DNA of 64,000 nt, taken from the NCBI RefSeq assembly GCF_900167345.1, contig NZ_FUXB01000001.1:124001-188000 (forward strand). The letters run 5' to 3'. Positions 19,541-27,272 of the stretch are shown here, one piece after another. Position 1 is the stretch's first letter. The number at the start of each line of letters is the position of its first letter. The position numbers were made by a program, and so were the translations under genes. The notes under the pieces are model-generated. The model was not told the DNA's origin and did not search any database. It saw only the letters and a list, made by a program, of their open reading frames with translations. This DNA is from Vibrio cincinnatiensis DSM 19608. Its GTDB lineage: Bacteria > Pseudomonadota > Gammaproteobacteria > Enterobacterales > Vibrionaceae.

Positions 19541-20962
19541 TTAGTATTCTCGTATTGCACTGAATGCTTGTTGCAATTTCGCTGCATCTTTTTTTCCCGG
19601 CTCGCTTTCAACGCCCGAATTCAGATCGACGCCAAGGCAGCCGATGCTTGCGGCTAGTTTCACATTGTCAGGAGTAATTCCCCCGGCGAGCATAATGTGC
19701 TGTGGCTGAGTAATGAGTTGCCAATCAAAGGTTTGCCCTGTGCCACCGGTTTGAGCGCCAACCTTGGTATCAAGCAAATGTCGTTCAACGTGCTTAAGTA
19801 AAGGTGGGACGGTTTCGGCAACGCCATAAGCTTTCCAAATTGTTACTTGTTCGGGTAAACGAGTTCTCAGTGCATCAATATAGGTTTGATCTTCATCACC
19901 ATGAAGCTGAACGGCCGTTAAATTTAATTCGTTTGCCAGTTCCACTATCTGATCAATCGGGTGGTTTTGAAATACGCCAACATAAAGCAGTGGTGCGCCA
20001 CTCATTGTCAGACGTGCCGCTTCTTTATCAACATAACGTTTTGATTGCTCAACAAAAATTAACCCACCATAAACGGCCCCAGCCTGATAAGCTTTCACGG
20101 CGTCGTCGGCGTGGGTTAATCCACAGACTTTGTTTTCACCCAAAATGACTTTACGTACCGCTTGTTCAACATTGTCTTGGCTCATTAATGAACTGCCGAT
20201 AAGAAAACCATTCGCAAATTGAGATAAATCACGAACTTGTTGATGGTTATAAATACCGGATTCTGAGATAACAATGCACTCTTTTGGTAGTTGTGGTGCG
20301 AGCTGTTTTGTCCGATTTAAGTCGGTGGAAAGGTCACGTAAGTTACGGTTATTAATGCCAATCACTTTGGCTTTGAGTGCAATTGCGCGTTGCAATTCTT
20401 CTTCATTGCTGACTTCGGTTAATATTCCCATTCCCAGTTCATGAGCAATGTTGGCCAATTGGCCATATTGTTCATCGTTAAGAACAGAGAGCATGAGTAA
20501 AATCGCATCCGCGCCGTAATGACGAGCGAGATAGACTTGGTAAGGGTCAATCATAAAGTCTTTACACAGCACCGGTTGCGAGACTTGAGCGCGAACTCGG
20601 GCAATAAAATCGAAGTTACCTTGAAAATACTTTTCATCGGTTAACACTGAAATTGCATCAGCATACTGGTGATAAACCGAAGCGATATAATCTAAGTCAA
20701 ATGAATCACGGATCAACCCTTTCGAGGGGGAAGCCTTTTTACACTCTAAAATAAAAACGGTTTTACTCTGATTAAGGGCTTGATAAAAGTCTCGATCCGT
20801 TTTTGAAAGTAATGATTGAAAGGTGTCCAAAGGCTGAGCGAGTTTTCTCTCAGCCACCCAGACAGCCTTATCTCCTACGATTTTTGCCAACACTTCCGCC
20901 ATTTGAGTGTGTTTTAGAGAGATATGTTCGGATAATTGCTGGGATACATCATGCTCAGACAT
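19541..20962 (-). CDS. trpCF: Bifunctional indole-3-glycerol phosphate synthase / PRA isomerase TrpCF
   Basis: One 473-residue chain joins two TIM barrels. The N-terminal TrpC half (to about 260) has ILECKKASPSKGLI, VLCKDFMIDPYQVY, IGINNRNLRDL and ISESGIY. The C-terminal TrpF half begins at KVCGLTHADDAV with the catalytic Cys, and ends with LAGGITPDNV and LGVDLNSGVES carrying the catalytic Asp. The order of steps is PRA isomerase then indole-glycerol phosphate synthase. This fusion is typical of enterics and vibrios. It sits six bases after trpD, so the two are translated together. Confidence 0.98.
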   Translation of the reverse strand: MSEHDVSQQLSEHISLKHTQMAEVLAKIVGDKAVWVAERKLAQPLDTFQSLLSKTDRDFYQALNQSKTVFILECKKASPSKGLIRDSFDLDYIASVYHQYADAISVLTDEKYFQGNFDFIARVRAQVSQPVLCKDFMIDPYQVYLARHYGADAILLMLSVLNDEQYGQLANIAHELGMGILTEVSNEEELQRAIALKAKVIGINNRNLRDLSTDLNRTKQLAPQLPKECIVISESGIYNHQQVRDLSQFANGFLIGSSLMSQDNVEQAVRKVILGENKVCGLTHADDAVKAYQAGAVYGGLIFVEQSKRYVDKEAARLTMSGAPLLYVGVFQNHPIDQIVELANELNLTAVQLHGDEDQTYIDALRTRLPEQVTIWKAYGVAETVPPLLKHVERHLLDTKVGAQTGGTGQTFDWQLITQPQHIMLAGGITPDNVKLAASIGCLGVDLNSGVESEPGKKDAAKLQQAFSAIREY

Positions 20963-20968
20963 GTGAAT

Positions 20969-21967
20969 TTAACCTCGCTCTGCTAGTTGTTGAACCAATT
21001 GGTAGGCTTTACCGGAATTCATGACATCCATGGCTCGCTGGGCATTGGCGGTGAGATCTTCAAAGCCAAACAAGCGTAGCAAGAGGGCAACGTTAATTGC
21101 AACGGCGCTCATTTGAGCAGGTGTTCCCTTGCCAGTTAGAATGTTGGTGATGATGGCGCGATTCTCTTGTGGAGTGCCTCCTTGAATCGCGTCCAGTGGG
21201 TAGGTGTCTAAACCAAAATCGGCTGGCGTCAATGTGTACTCAATAATTTTTCCATCTTTGATTTCAGCAACATGAGTTTCACCATGAATAGCCACTTCAT
21301 CTAATCCTGATCCATGAACCACAGCGGCTCGCTTCATCCCTATTTGTAACATGGTTTCTGCAATAGGACGAACTAAATCTAAACTGTAGACTCCCATCAA
21401 TTCAATATTGGGACGCGCTGGGTTAATGAGAGGGCCTAAGATATTGAAAATGGTGCGAGTTTTCATACTTTGGCGCACAGGCATCGCATGGCGAACGCCA
21501 CCGTGATATTGCGGAGCAAATAAGAATGCGACGCCTAAATCATCCAGAGCTTGACGTGAATCATTCGCGCTCATGGTCATGTTAATACCAAATGCGTCTA
21601 AGAGATCTGAGGATCCTGATTGACTGGAGACTCCCCGGTTACCATGTTTGGCGATTTTGATGCCACAAGCCGCGGCAACAAACGCGGAGGTAGTCGAAAT
21701 ATTAATGGTATTGGCACCATCTCCCCCCGTACCCACGATATCGGCAAAGTCATAATCAGGGCGTGGAAAATATTCCGCATTAGCGAGTAAAGCGCGGACG
21801 GCTCCCACAATCTCTGCGGGGGTTTCCCCTTTAATTTTAAGCGCCGTTAATGCCGCTGCCATTAATGCGGAATCGCATTCACCACGGATAATGGCGGTAA
21901 AGAGCGTTTCGCTCTCTTGCTGGCTAAGTGGCTGTTGTTGATAAAGTTTATTGATAATGTGTTGCAT
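20969..21967 (-). CDS. trpD: Anthranilate phosphoribosyltransferase TrpD
   Basis: TrpD joins anthranilate to PRPP. The 332-residue protein has the PRPP loop DIVGTGGDGANTINIST near 80-95, the KHGNRGVSSQSGSSDLL motif and NPARPNIELMGVY, all normal. It is a stand-alone enzyme here, not fused to the TrpG glutaminase as in E. coli. The gap to trpG is 81 bases and to trpCF six bases, so it belongs to the trp operon. Confidence 0.98.
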   Translation of the reverse strand: MQHIINKLYQQQPLSQQESETLFTAIIRGECDSALMAAALTALKIKGETPAEIVGAVRALLANAEYFPRPDYDFADIVGTGGDGANTINISTTSAFVAAACGIKIAKHGNRGVSSQSGSSDLLDAFGINMTMSANDSRQALDDLGVAFLFAPQYHGGVRHAMPVRQSMKTRTIFNILGPLINPARPNIELMGVYSLDLVRPIAETMLQIGMKRAAVVHGSGLDEVAIHGETHVAEIKDGKIIEYTLTPADFGLDTYPLDAIQGGTPQENRAIITNILTGKGTPAQMSAVAINVALLLRLFGFEDLTANAQRAMDVMNSGKAYQLVQQLAERG

Positions 21968-22048
21968 AATGTTATCTCTCCGTATCCCTGAAGACCCGCA
22001 TTTAGATTTACTTATAAAGAGCGGGGTAAAATGGCGGTTATCGACGGT

Positions 22049-22630
22049 TTATTGTCCTAAAGCCCAATTAATGGCATTTTTTAATAAAGTGGCTCCCTGA
22101 GTGGTCATGATGGACTCGGGATGAAACTGGAATCCGCACACTTTGTCTTGTTCATGTACGACAGACATGACTAAGCCATCGACTTGTGCGGTGACGGTTA
22201 AACATTCGGGCACTTGAGTGGCGACGAGTGAATGATAACGAGCAATCGCCAGTGGTGAGGCTAAGCCTTGATAAATAGGGTGCTGTTGATGTTCCATCAT
22301 TGAAACTTTGCCATGAACAATCTCATTGGCTCCGCTTACAATGCCGCCGTATGCTTCCACCATCGCTTGATGGCCGAGGCAGATCCCGATCATGGGGACT
22401 TTTCCTTTCAGGCGTTGAAGAATGTCGGGCATGGCTCCTGCCTGAGAGGGGGCTCCTGGGCCCGGAGATAACACGAGTACCGGATTATCAAGGTGTTGGA
22501 TAGCCTGCTCGATAACGGCAGCCGCGATATTATTTCGATAAATGGTGACGTGATGTCCGAGTGAACGAAATTGGTCGACCAAGTTATACGTAAAGGAGTC
22601 AAAGTTATCGATAAAAATGATATTTGCCAT
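22049..22630 (-). CDS. trpG: Anthranilate synthase glutaminase component TrpG
   Basis: TrpG is the glutamine amidotransferase half of anthranilate synthase and hands ammonia to TrpE. The 193-residue class I glutaminase has the nucleophile Cys in MIGICLGHQA near 80-88 and the His-Glu pair in FQFHPESI near 170. The N terminus IIFIDNFDSFTYNLVDQ is typical. It follows trpE by 11 bases. Being separate from trpD is the vibrio arrangement. Confidence 0.97.
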   Translation of the reverse strand: MANIIFIDNFDSFTYNLVDQFRSLGHHVTIYRNNIAAAVIEQAIQHLDNPVLVLSPGPGAPSQAGAMPDILQRLKGKVPMIGICLGHQAMVEAYGGIVSGANEIVHGKVSMMEHQQHPIYQGLASPLAIARYHSLVATQVPECLTVTAQVDGLVMSVVHEQDKVCGFQFHPESIMTTQGATLLKNAINWALGQ

Positions 22631-22641
22631 GATCGCTATCC

Positions 22642-24207
22642 TTATCCTTGGTGCGCGAATTGAATTGCAGAAATAACGGCTTGGGCTTTTCCTCGCGTTT
22701 CATCGGCTTCCGATTGTGGGTCAGAGTCATAAACGACACCGGCACCCGCTTGAACATGAGCAATACCATTCTCGACATACGCTGAGCGGATAACAATACA
22801 GGTATCCAAATCCCCTTCACCGGTTAGGTAACCGACGGCACCCCCATAGCTACCTCGACGTTCTTGTTCGACGTCTCGAATCAGTTGCATTGCCCGAATT
22901 TTCGGTGCTCCCGTTAAGGTGCCCATATTCATACAGGCTTGATAAGCGTGTAGCGCATCAAGATCGTCACGCAACTGACCGACAATACGAGAAACCAAAT
23001 GCATCACATGGCTATATCGATCCACTTTTAGTAAATCTGCAACATGGCGAGTGCCCGCTTTGGCTATCCGCGCAACATCATTACGAGCCAAATCGACGAG
23101 CATCATATGTTCGGCGTTTTCTTTCTTATCGCAGCGTAATTCCAGTTCAATTCGGCTATCTAAATCAAAATCAATCGTGCCATCGGCTCGTTTCCCTCGG
23201 TGGCGAGTTCCGGCGATCGGATAAATCTCAATTTGGTTAGTGTGCGTTTCATATTTGAGTGCGCTTTCAGGCGATGCACCAAACAAAGTAAAATGCTCAT
23301 CTTGCATATAGAACATGTAGGGGCTTGGGTTGCTCACTTTTAACTGTTGGTAAGCGGCTAACGGCGAAGGGCAGGGCAAAGTAAAACGGCGTGAAGGGAC
23401 AACCTGAAAAATATCGCCTTGTACCACATACTGTTTGAGATCTTCGACTAAGTGACAAAAATCGTTATCACTGATATTGGTGGTCACCTCTATCTCTGCC
23501 AGTGTTTGTGCTACAGGTTGAGCTAACGATTGACTCGCCTGTTGTTTTATTTGGTTGAGACGCTGCTGTAGTGCGCCATGAATCTCAGTGTTTGCTGTAA
23601 AGGCGGTGGCTTGTAATTGGCAGCTTTCTTGTTGGTGGTCAACCACCATCAGTGTTTCTGCCACGTAAAAAACATAATCAGGGCAGTGATTAATCGCTTG
23701 AGCCTCACCTAATGGTTCAAAATTCGCCACTAAGTCATAGGCAAATAATCCACCGAGAAAGATGGCATGTTTATCTTGTTGGGTGAGGTCAAAACTGTGC
23801 TGAACCAGCCGAAGGGCATCAAAGGAAGAAGCCTCACGCAAACGAGAATCTTCATCAAGCGTATTGCACGGTGCGCAAAAGGTTAAGGTTAGAGTTTCTT
23901 CTTGCTGCTGCGCGATGACAGATTCATTGAGATGCTCCATCAGCACTTGAATTAAGTGGCGGCCGTTGTCGCTCAAGGCTTTAAATGTCACTTCATGACC
24001 GATACAAGTTATGCGTACTGCGGCATCAATCAGTAACAAACTTTTGAGATTTTGTTTGGAGTTGATCTCTGCTGATTCCAGCAGCAAGCAGTCTGTTTTC
24101 CCTTCACATAAAGCGTGAAAGAGTGCGGTGGGATCTTGTGTATAGTCCAGCGCTTGCTTGATAACGCGAATCGGTGCTGGTTTTTGTCTGTTCATGGTCT
24201 TGTTCAC
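22642..24207 (-). CDS. trpE: Anthranilate synthase component I TrpE, probable GTG start
   Basis: TrpE makes anthranilate from chorismate and ammonia and is the feedback-inhibited first enzyme of the pathway. The Trp-binding motif LLLESAEI near 45-52 is intact, so feedback inhibition should work. The catalytic core has FQVVPSRRF, PYMFYMQD, IAGTRHRGKRADG and GTLTGAPKIRAMQLI. A very strong ribosome site AAGGAGG (24212-24218) lies four bases before GTG 24207 but 16 before the ATG at 24195, so the GTG giving 521 residues is the better start. Longer readings from 24228 are not needed. Expression is under TrpR and the trpL attenuator. Confidence 0.97.
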   Translation of the reverse strand: MNKTMNRQKPAPIRVIKQALDYTQDPTALFHALCEGKTDCLLLESAEINSKQNLKSLLLIDAAVRITCIGHEVTFKALSDNGRHLIQVLMEHLNESVIAQQQEETLTLTFCAPCNTLDEDSRLREASSFDALRLVQHSFDLTQQDKHAIFLGGLFAYDLVANFEPLGEAQAINHCPDYVFYVAETLMVVDHQQESCQLQATAFTANTEIHGALQQRLNQIKQQASQSLAQPVAQTLAEIEVTTNISDNDFCHLVEDLKQYVVQGDIFQVVPSRRFTLPCPSPLAAYQQLKVSNPSPYMFYMQDEHFTLFGASPESALKYETHTNQIEIYPIAGTRHRGKRADGTIDFDLDSRIELELRCDKKENAEHMMLVDLARNDVARIAKAGTRHVADLLKVDRYSHVMHLVSRIVGQLRDDLDALHAYQACMNMGTLTGAPKIRAMQLIRDVEQERRGSYGGAVGYLTGEGDLDTCIVIRSAYVENGIAHVQAGAGVVYDSDPQSEADETRGKAQAVISAIQFAHQG

Positions 24208-24282
24208 AAGACCTCCTTGTCTATTCAATACGGTGACGTTTTAGGGGCGATTTACCGCGTGTCATTTGTTTTGATTCAGCGA

Positions 24283-24312
24283 ACAAAAAGCCCGCTGTGG
24301 GAGCGGGCTTTA
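24283..24312 (-). terminator. trp attenuator (3:4 terminator hairpin)
   Basis: On the minus strand AAAGCCCGCT/AGCGGGCTTTTTG forms a GC-rich stem ending in Ts, between the leader peptide and trpE. Its left arm AGCCCGC (24303-24309) can instead pair with GCGGGCT (24344-24350) inside the leader peptide gene, giving an antiterminator. These two exclusive pairings are the mark of attenuation. Confidence 0.9.
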
Positions 24313-24328
24313 TCAATGCGTTGCTTAA

Positions 24329-24439
24329 CTAAAAGTACACATGAGCCCGCCAGGCATTAACCCAGATACGCCACCCATTCAGTTCAGTATTGACTGATCT
24401 GAAATTAGATTTAGGGTTTGAGTTAAATTCTTGTAACAT
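24329..24439 (-). CDS. trpL: trp leader peptide TrpL
   Basis: A 36-residue leader peptide ends GWRIWVNAWRAHVYF and holds three Trp codons at residues 23, 26 and 30. AAGG lies seven bases ahead of its ATG and it begins about 40 bases after the trp promoter. Ribosome stalling at the Trp codons when charged tRNA-Trp is scarce would leave GCGGGCT (24344-24350) free to pair with the left arm of the attenuator and keep transcription going. If translation reaches the stop codon, this segment is covered and the terminator forms. The Trp codons are spread out, unlike the adjacent pair in E. coli. The peptide was absent from simple long-ORF calls. Confidence 0.9.
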   Translation of the reverse strand: MLQEFNSNPKSNFRSVNTELNGWRIWVNAWRAHVYF

Positions 24440-24470
24440 AGCAAGCCTTAGCACTGTACTCTCGTATTTG

Positions 24471-24505
24471 TGTACTAGTTAACTAGTGCGAGAGAAAAAA
24501 GTCAA
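24471..24505 (-). promoter_or_regulatory. trp promoter and TrpR operator
   Basis: On the minus strand a -35 TTGACT (24500-24505) and a -10 TTAACT (24477-24482) are 17 bases apart. The -10 is embedded in the perfect palindrome ACTAGTTAACTAGT (24474-24487), which equals the core of the E. coli trp operator. TrpR bound here would block RNA polymerase. The region is shared with divergent trpH, whose start is 45 bases away. Confidence 0.92.
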
Positions 24506-24531
24506 GCCTTAATAATAGACAAAATGAAAAA

Positions 24532-25407
24532 ATGATGAAAATTGACCTACACAGTCACACTACAGCATCGGATGGACGCTTTGAGCCCAACCAATTGATT
24601 GATCGCGCACTGGAATTCAATATCGATGTATTGGCGATTACCGATCATGATACGGTGGATGGTTTGTCTCCTGCTCATGCGTACATTGAAGCGGGTCAAT
24701 ATCCGATTACCTTGATTAACGGTATTGAATTTTCAACCGTCTGGCAAAATAAAGATATCCATATTGTTGGGTTGAATATTGACCCTGAGAATGTGGCATT
24801 AACAACGTTGATTGAAAAGCAAAAGCAGCACCGTATTTACCGAGCCGAGTTGATAGCAGAACGACTAGCCAAAGCGACTCGACCTGGGGTGCTGGAAGAA
24901 GTACAAGCGATTGCTGGTGATGCGCCGATAACGCGTGCCCATTTTGCGAAATGGTTAGTGGATGAAGGTTATGTAAAAACCATGCAGCAAGTCTTTAAAA
25001 AATATTTAACCCGTAATAACCCAGGTTATGTTCCCCCCACTTGGTGTTCTATGGCTGACGCGATAGAAGCTATTCATACTGCAGGTGGGCAGGCGATATT
25101 AGCGCATCCGGGTCGATATGACTTGACGGCAAAATGGCTTAAGCGCTTAATTAGCGCATTTGTTGAGGCAGGGGGCGATGCGATGGAAGTCGCTCAACCG
25201 CAACAGGCCCCACAAGAGAAGCGTACCCTTGGGGATTACGCGATACAGTATAATTTACTCGCTTCGCAAGGCAGTGATTTCCATTATCCTTCTCCGTGGA
25301 TGGAGTTAGGGCGAAATCTCTGGTTGCCCGCAGGCGTTGAACCGGTTTGGAAAGATTGGAAACATCTTCCAGACCTTAGAGTCGAGAGACTCGATAATGA
25401 GGAATGA
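24532..25407 (+). CDS. trpH: RNase AM / TrpH (YciV), PHP-domain 5'-3' exonuclease
   Basis: TrpH (RNase AM) is a PHP-fold metal-dependent enzyme that trims 5' ends of rRNA and short RNAs and hydrolyses 3',5'-bisphosphonucleotides. The 291-residue chain has the metal-binding motifs [12 protein letters not shown] near 4-15, ITDHDTVDG near 36-44, a His in ILAHPGRYD near 190 and a late QGSDFHYPS. It is divergent from the trp operon, the usual place. No Shine-Dalgarno is visible; an in-frame Met at 24535 is an alternative start. Its TGA overlaps yciO, suggesting coupled translation. Confidence 0.93.
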   Translation: MMKIDLHSHTTASDGRFEPNQLIDRALEFNIDVLAITDHDTVDGLSPAHAYIEAGQYPITLINGIEFSTVWQNKDIHIVGLNIDPENVALTTLIEKQKQHRIYRAELIAERLAKATRPGVLEEVQAIAGDAPITRAHFAKWLVDEGYVKTMQQVFKKYLTRNNPGYVPPTWCSMADAIEAIHTAGGQAILAHPGRYDLTAKWLKRLISAFVEAGGDAMEVAQPQQAPQEKRTLGDYAIQYNLLASQGSDFHYPSPWMELGRNLWLPAGVEPVWKDWKHLPDLRVERLDNEE

Positions 25408-25409
25408 TA

Positions 25410-26030
25410 ATGAGTCAATTTTTTTATGTTCATCCTGAAAACCCACAAGCTCGCTTGATTAATCAAGCGGTAGCCATTATTCGCAACGGTGGGGTTGTGG
25501 TTTATCCAACCGATTCTGGTTATGCGCTGGGTTGTCAGCTAGAAAATAAACAGGCTTTAGAGCGCATTTGCCAAATTCGTCGCTTAGATGATAAGCACAA
25601 TTTCACACTGTTATGCCGTGATTTGTCGGAGCTTTCACTGTATGCCCGTGTGGACAATACCGCTTTCCGTTTACTGAAGAACAATACCCCAGGGCCGTAT
25701 ACCTTTATTTTTAAAGGAACCAAAGAAGTTCCACGTCGTTTAATGAACGCAAAACGTAAAACAATTGGTATTCGAGTCCCTGATAATAAAATTGCGCTAG
25801 ACTTACTGGAAGCGTTAGGTGAACCCTTGATGTCTACCTCGTTGATCTTACCCGGTAAAGAAACAACGGAAGCGGATCCGGAAGAGATTCGTGATCGTTT
25901 AGAGCATGCGGTCGATGTTATTTTAAATGGTGGTTACTTGGGAGAGCAGCCCACCACGGTTATTGATTTTAGTGAGGAAGAGATGCGTGTGGCTCGCTTA
26001 GGCGCAGGAGACCCGGCACCGTTTGAGTAA
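25410..26030 (+). CDS. yciO: YciO, Sua5/YrdC family protein
   Basis: YciO has the Sua5/YciO/YrdC fold of threonylcarbamoyl-AMP synthases. The 206-residue product starts MSQFFYVHPENPQARLI and shows VVYPTDSGYALGC, NNTPGPYTFI and KRKTIGIRVP, matching E. coli YciO rather than the tRNA enzyme TsaC. Whether it acts on tRNA is not settled. The start at 25410 has GAGGA ahead; an ATG at 25404 overlaps the trpH stop by four bases in the same frame. It is probably in one transcript with trpH. Confidence 0.92.
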   Translation: MSQFFYVHPENPQARLINQAVAIIRNGGVVVYPTDSGYALGCQLENKQALERICQIRRLDDKHNFTLLCRDLSELSLYARVDNTAFRLLKNNTPGPYTFIFKGTKEVPRRLMNAKRKTIGIRVPDNKIALDLLEALGEPLMSTSLILPGKETTEADPEEIRDRLEHAVDVILNGGYLGEQPTTVIDFSEEEMRVARLGAGDPAPFE

Positions 26031-26148
26031 GGTGGTGATGCATAAAACGGATGCTTTTCTCCTGATAATTTGCCATAATGCGCGACCGCGATTTTAACGT
26101 CGCATATTGTCATTCGACGTCTGAGAAGACGACATCATAGGTAGATAA

Positions 26149-27183
26149 ATGAGCGAAAAGTTACAAAAGGTTTTAGCACGTGCTGGTCATGGTTCTCGTC
26201 GAGAGCTTGAAGCTCTGATCCGAGCTGGACGTGTAAGTGTTAATGGCAAGGTAGCTGTTCTGGGCGAACGCCTAGACGATGAAAATGCGGTCGTACGTAT
26301 CGATGGGCATGCAGTTTCGGCAAAAGCACAGGAAGAGGTCATTTGTCGTGTGCTGGCATATTACAAGCCGGAAGGGGAGTTATGTACTCGCCATGATCCA
26401 GAAGGTCGTCGTACGGTGTTTGATCGCCTACCCAAAATTCGTGGCTCTCGTTGGATTTCAGTGGGTCGTCTGGATGCGAATACCTCGGGTTTACTGCTGT
26501 TTACGACGGATGGTGAATTAGCGAACCGTTTGATGCACCCCAGCCGTCAAGTTGAACGTGAATACTTAGTCCGTGTGTTTGGCGAAATTAACGAAGAAAA
26601 AGTCCGTAATTTAGTTCGAGGTGTGCAGCTTGAAGACGGTTTAGCCCGTTTTGAAGATGTTGTCTATGCGGGTGGTGAAGGTATGAACCATACCTTTTAT
26701 GTGGTGATTAACGAAGGACGTAACCGCGAAGTTCGTCGTTTGTGGGAATCTCAAGATACCACGGTCAGCCGTTTGAAACGGGTACGTTACGGGGATATTT
26801 TCTTAGATAAGAAATTACCACGCGGTGGTTGGATGGAGCTCGATCTTAAGCAAGTGAATTATTTGCGTGAACTGGTTGAACTACGTCCAGAACGAGAAAC
26901 CATGCTTGATCAGTCTAAAGACAATACTTCTCGTAAGCGTGAGCGGTCACGTAGTCAGAAAATTCGTCGTGCGGTGCGTCGTCATGAAGAGCGTGTAACT
27001 ACAGGTTCAACGAAACCGCAAAGCCGTACCACAAATGGTACGACAACCAATAAAACACCGACAACCAATGGTACGACAACTGGCCGTCGCAAACCTGCCT
27101 CAAGTACGCGTAATAGCGGTGTTGAGCAAAAAGGACGCCCAAGCAGCCGCCGCTCTCAAGGTGGAAAAGCCCCTCGTCGTTAA
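26149..27183 (+). CDS. rluB: 23S rRNA pseudouridine(2605) synthase RluB
   Basis: RluB makes pseudouridine 2605 in the peptidyl transferase region of 23S rRNA. The 344-residue protein has an N-terminal S4 RNA-binding domain ([22 protein letters not shown]) and a catalytic domain with [13 protein letters not shown], where the Asp is the nucleophile. After about residue 255 a basic, low-complexity tail follows with two copies of a Thr/Asn/Gly unit (TTNGTTT) and many Arg and Lys. The tail is longer than strictly needed for catalysis but such tails are common. A perfect hairpin terminator follows. Confidence 0.95.
   Translation: MSEKLQKVLARAGHGSRRELEALIRAGRVSVNGKVAVLGERLDDENAVVRIDGHAVSAKAQEEVICRVLAYYKPEGELCTRHDPEGRRTVFDRLPKIRGSRWISVGRLDANTSGLLLFTTDGELANRLMHPSRQVEREYLVRVFGEINEEKVRNLVRGVQLEDGLARFEDVVYAGGEGMNHTFYVVINEGRNREVRRLWESQDTTVSRLKRVRYGDIFLDKKLPRGGWMELDLKQVNYLRELVELRPERETMLDQSKDNTSRKRERSRSQKIRRAVRRHEERVTTGSTKPQSRTTNGTTTNKTPTTNGTTTGRRKPASSTRNSGVEQKGRPSSRRSQGGKAPRR
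27034..27080 (+). repeat. Short in-frame repeat in the rluB tail
   Basis: The stretch AATGGTACGACAAC occurs at 27034 and 27067, 33 bases (11 codons) apart and in frame, giving NGTTT twice. It looks like a small duplication in the low-complexity tail. Confidence 0.75.
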
Positions 27184-27221
27184 GTGTGCACTGTTGTCGT
27201 CAATATGATGGCTATCAATAT

Positions 27222-27250
27222 AAGAAACCCGAGCATTACTCGGGTTTCTT
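27222..27250. terminator. Bidirectional terminator after rluB
   Basis: A perfect 12-base stem AAGAAACCCGAG/CTCGGGTTTCTT with loop CATTA lies between convergent rluB and the unknown periplasmic protein gene. The stem itself supplies A and T runs on both strands. Confidence 0.8.
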
Positions 27251-27272
27251 GCTATTTCAACGCGAATTAAAA

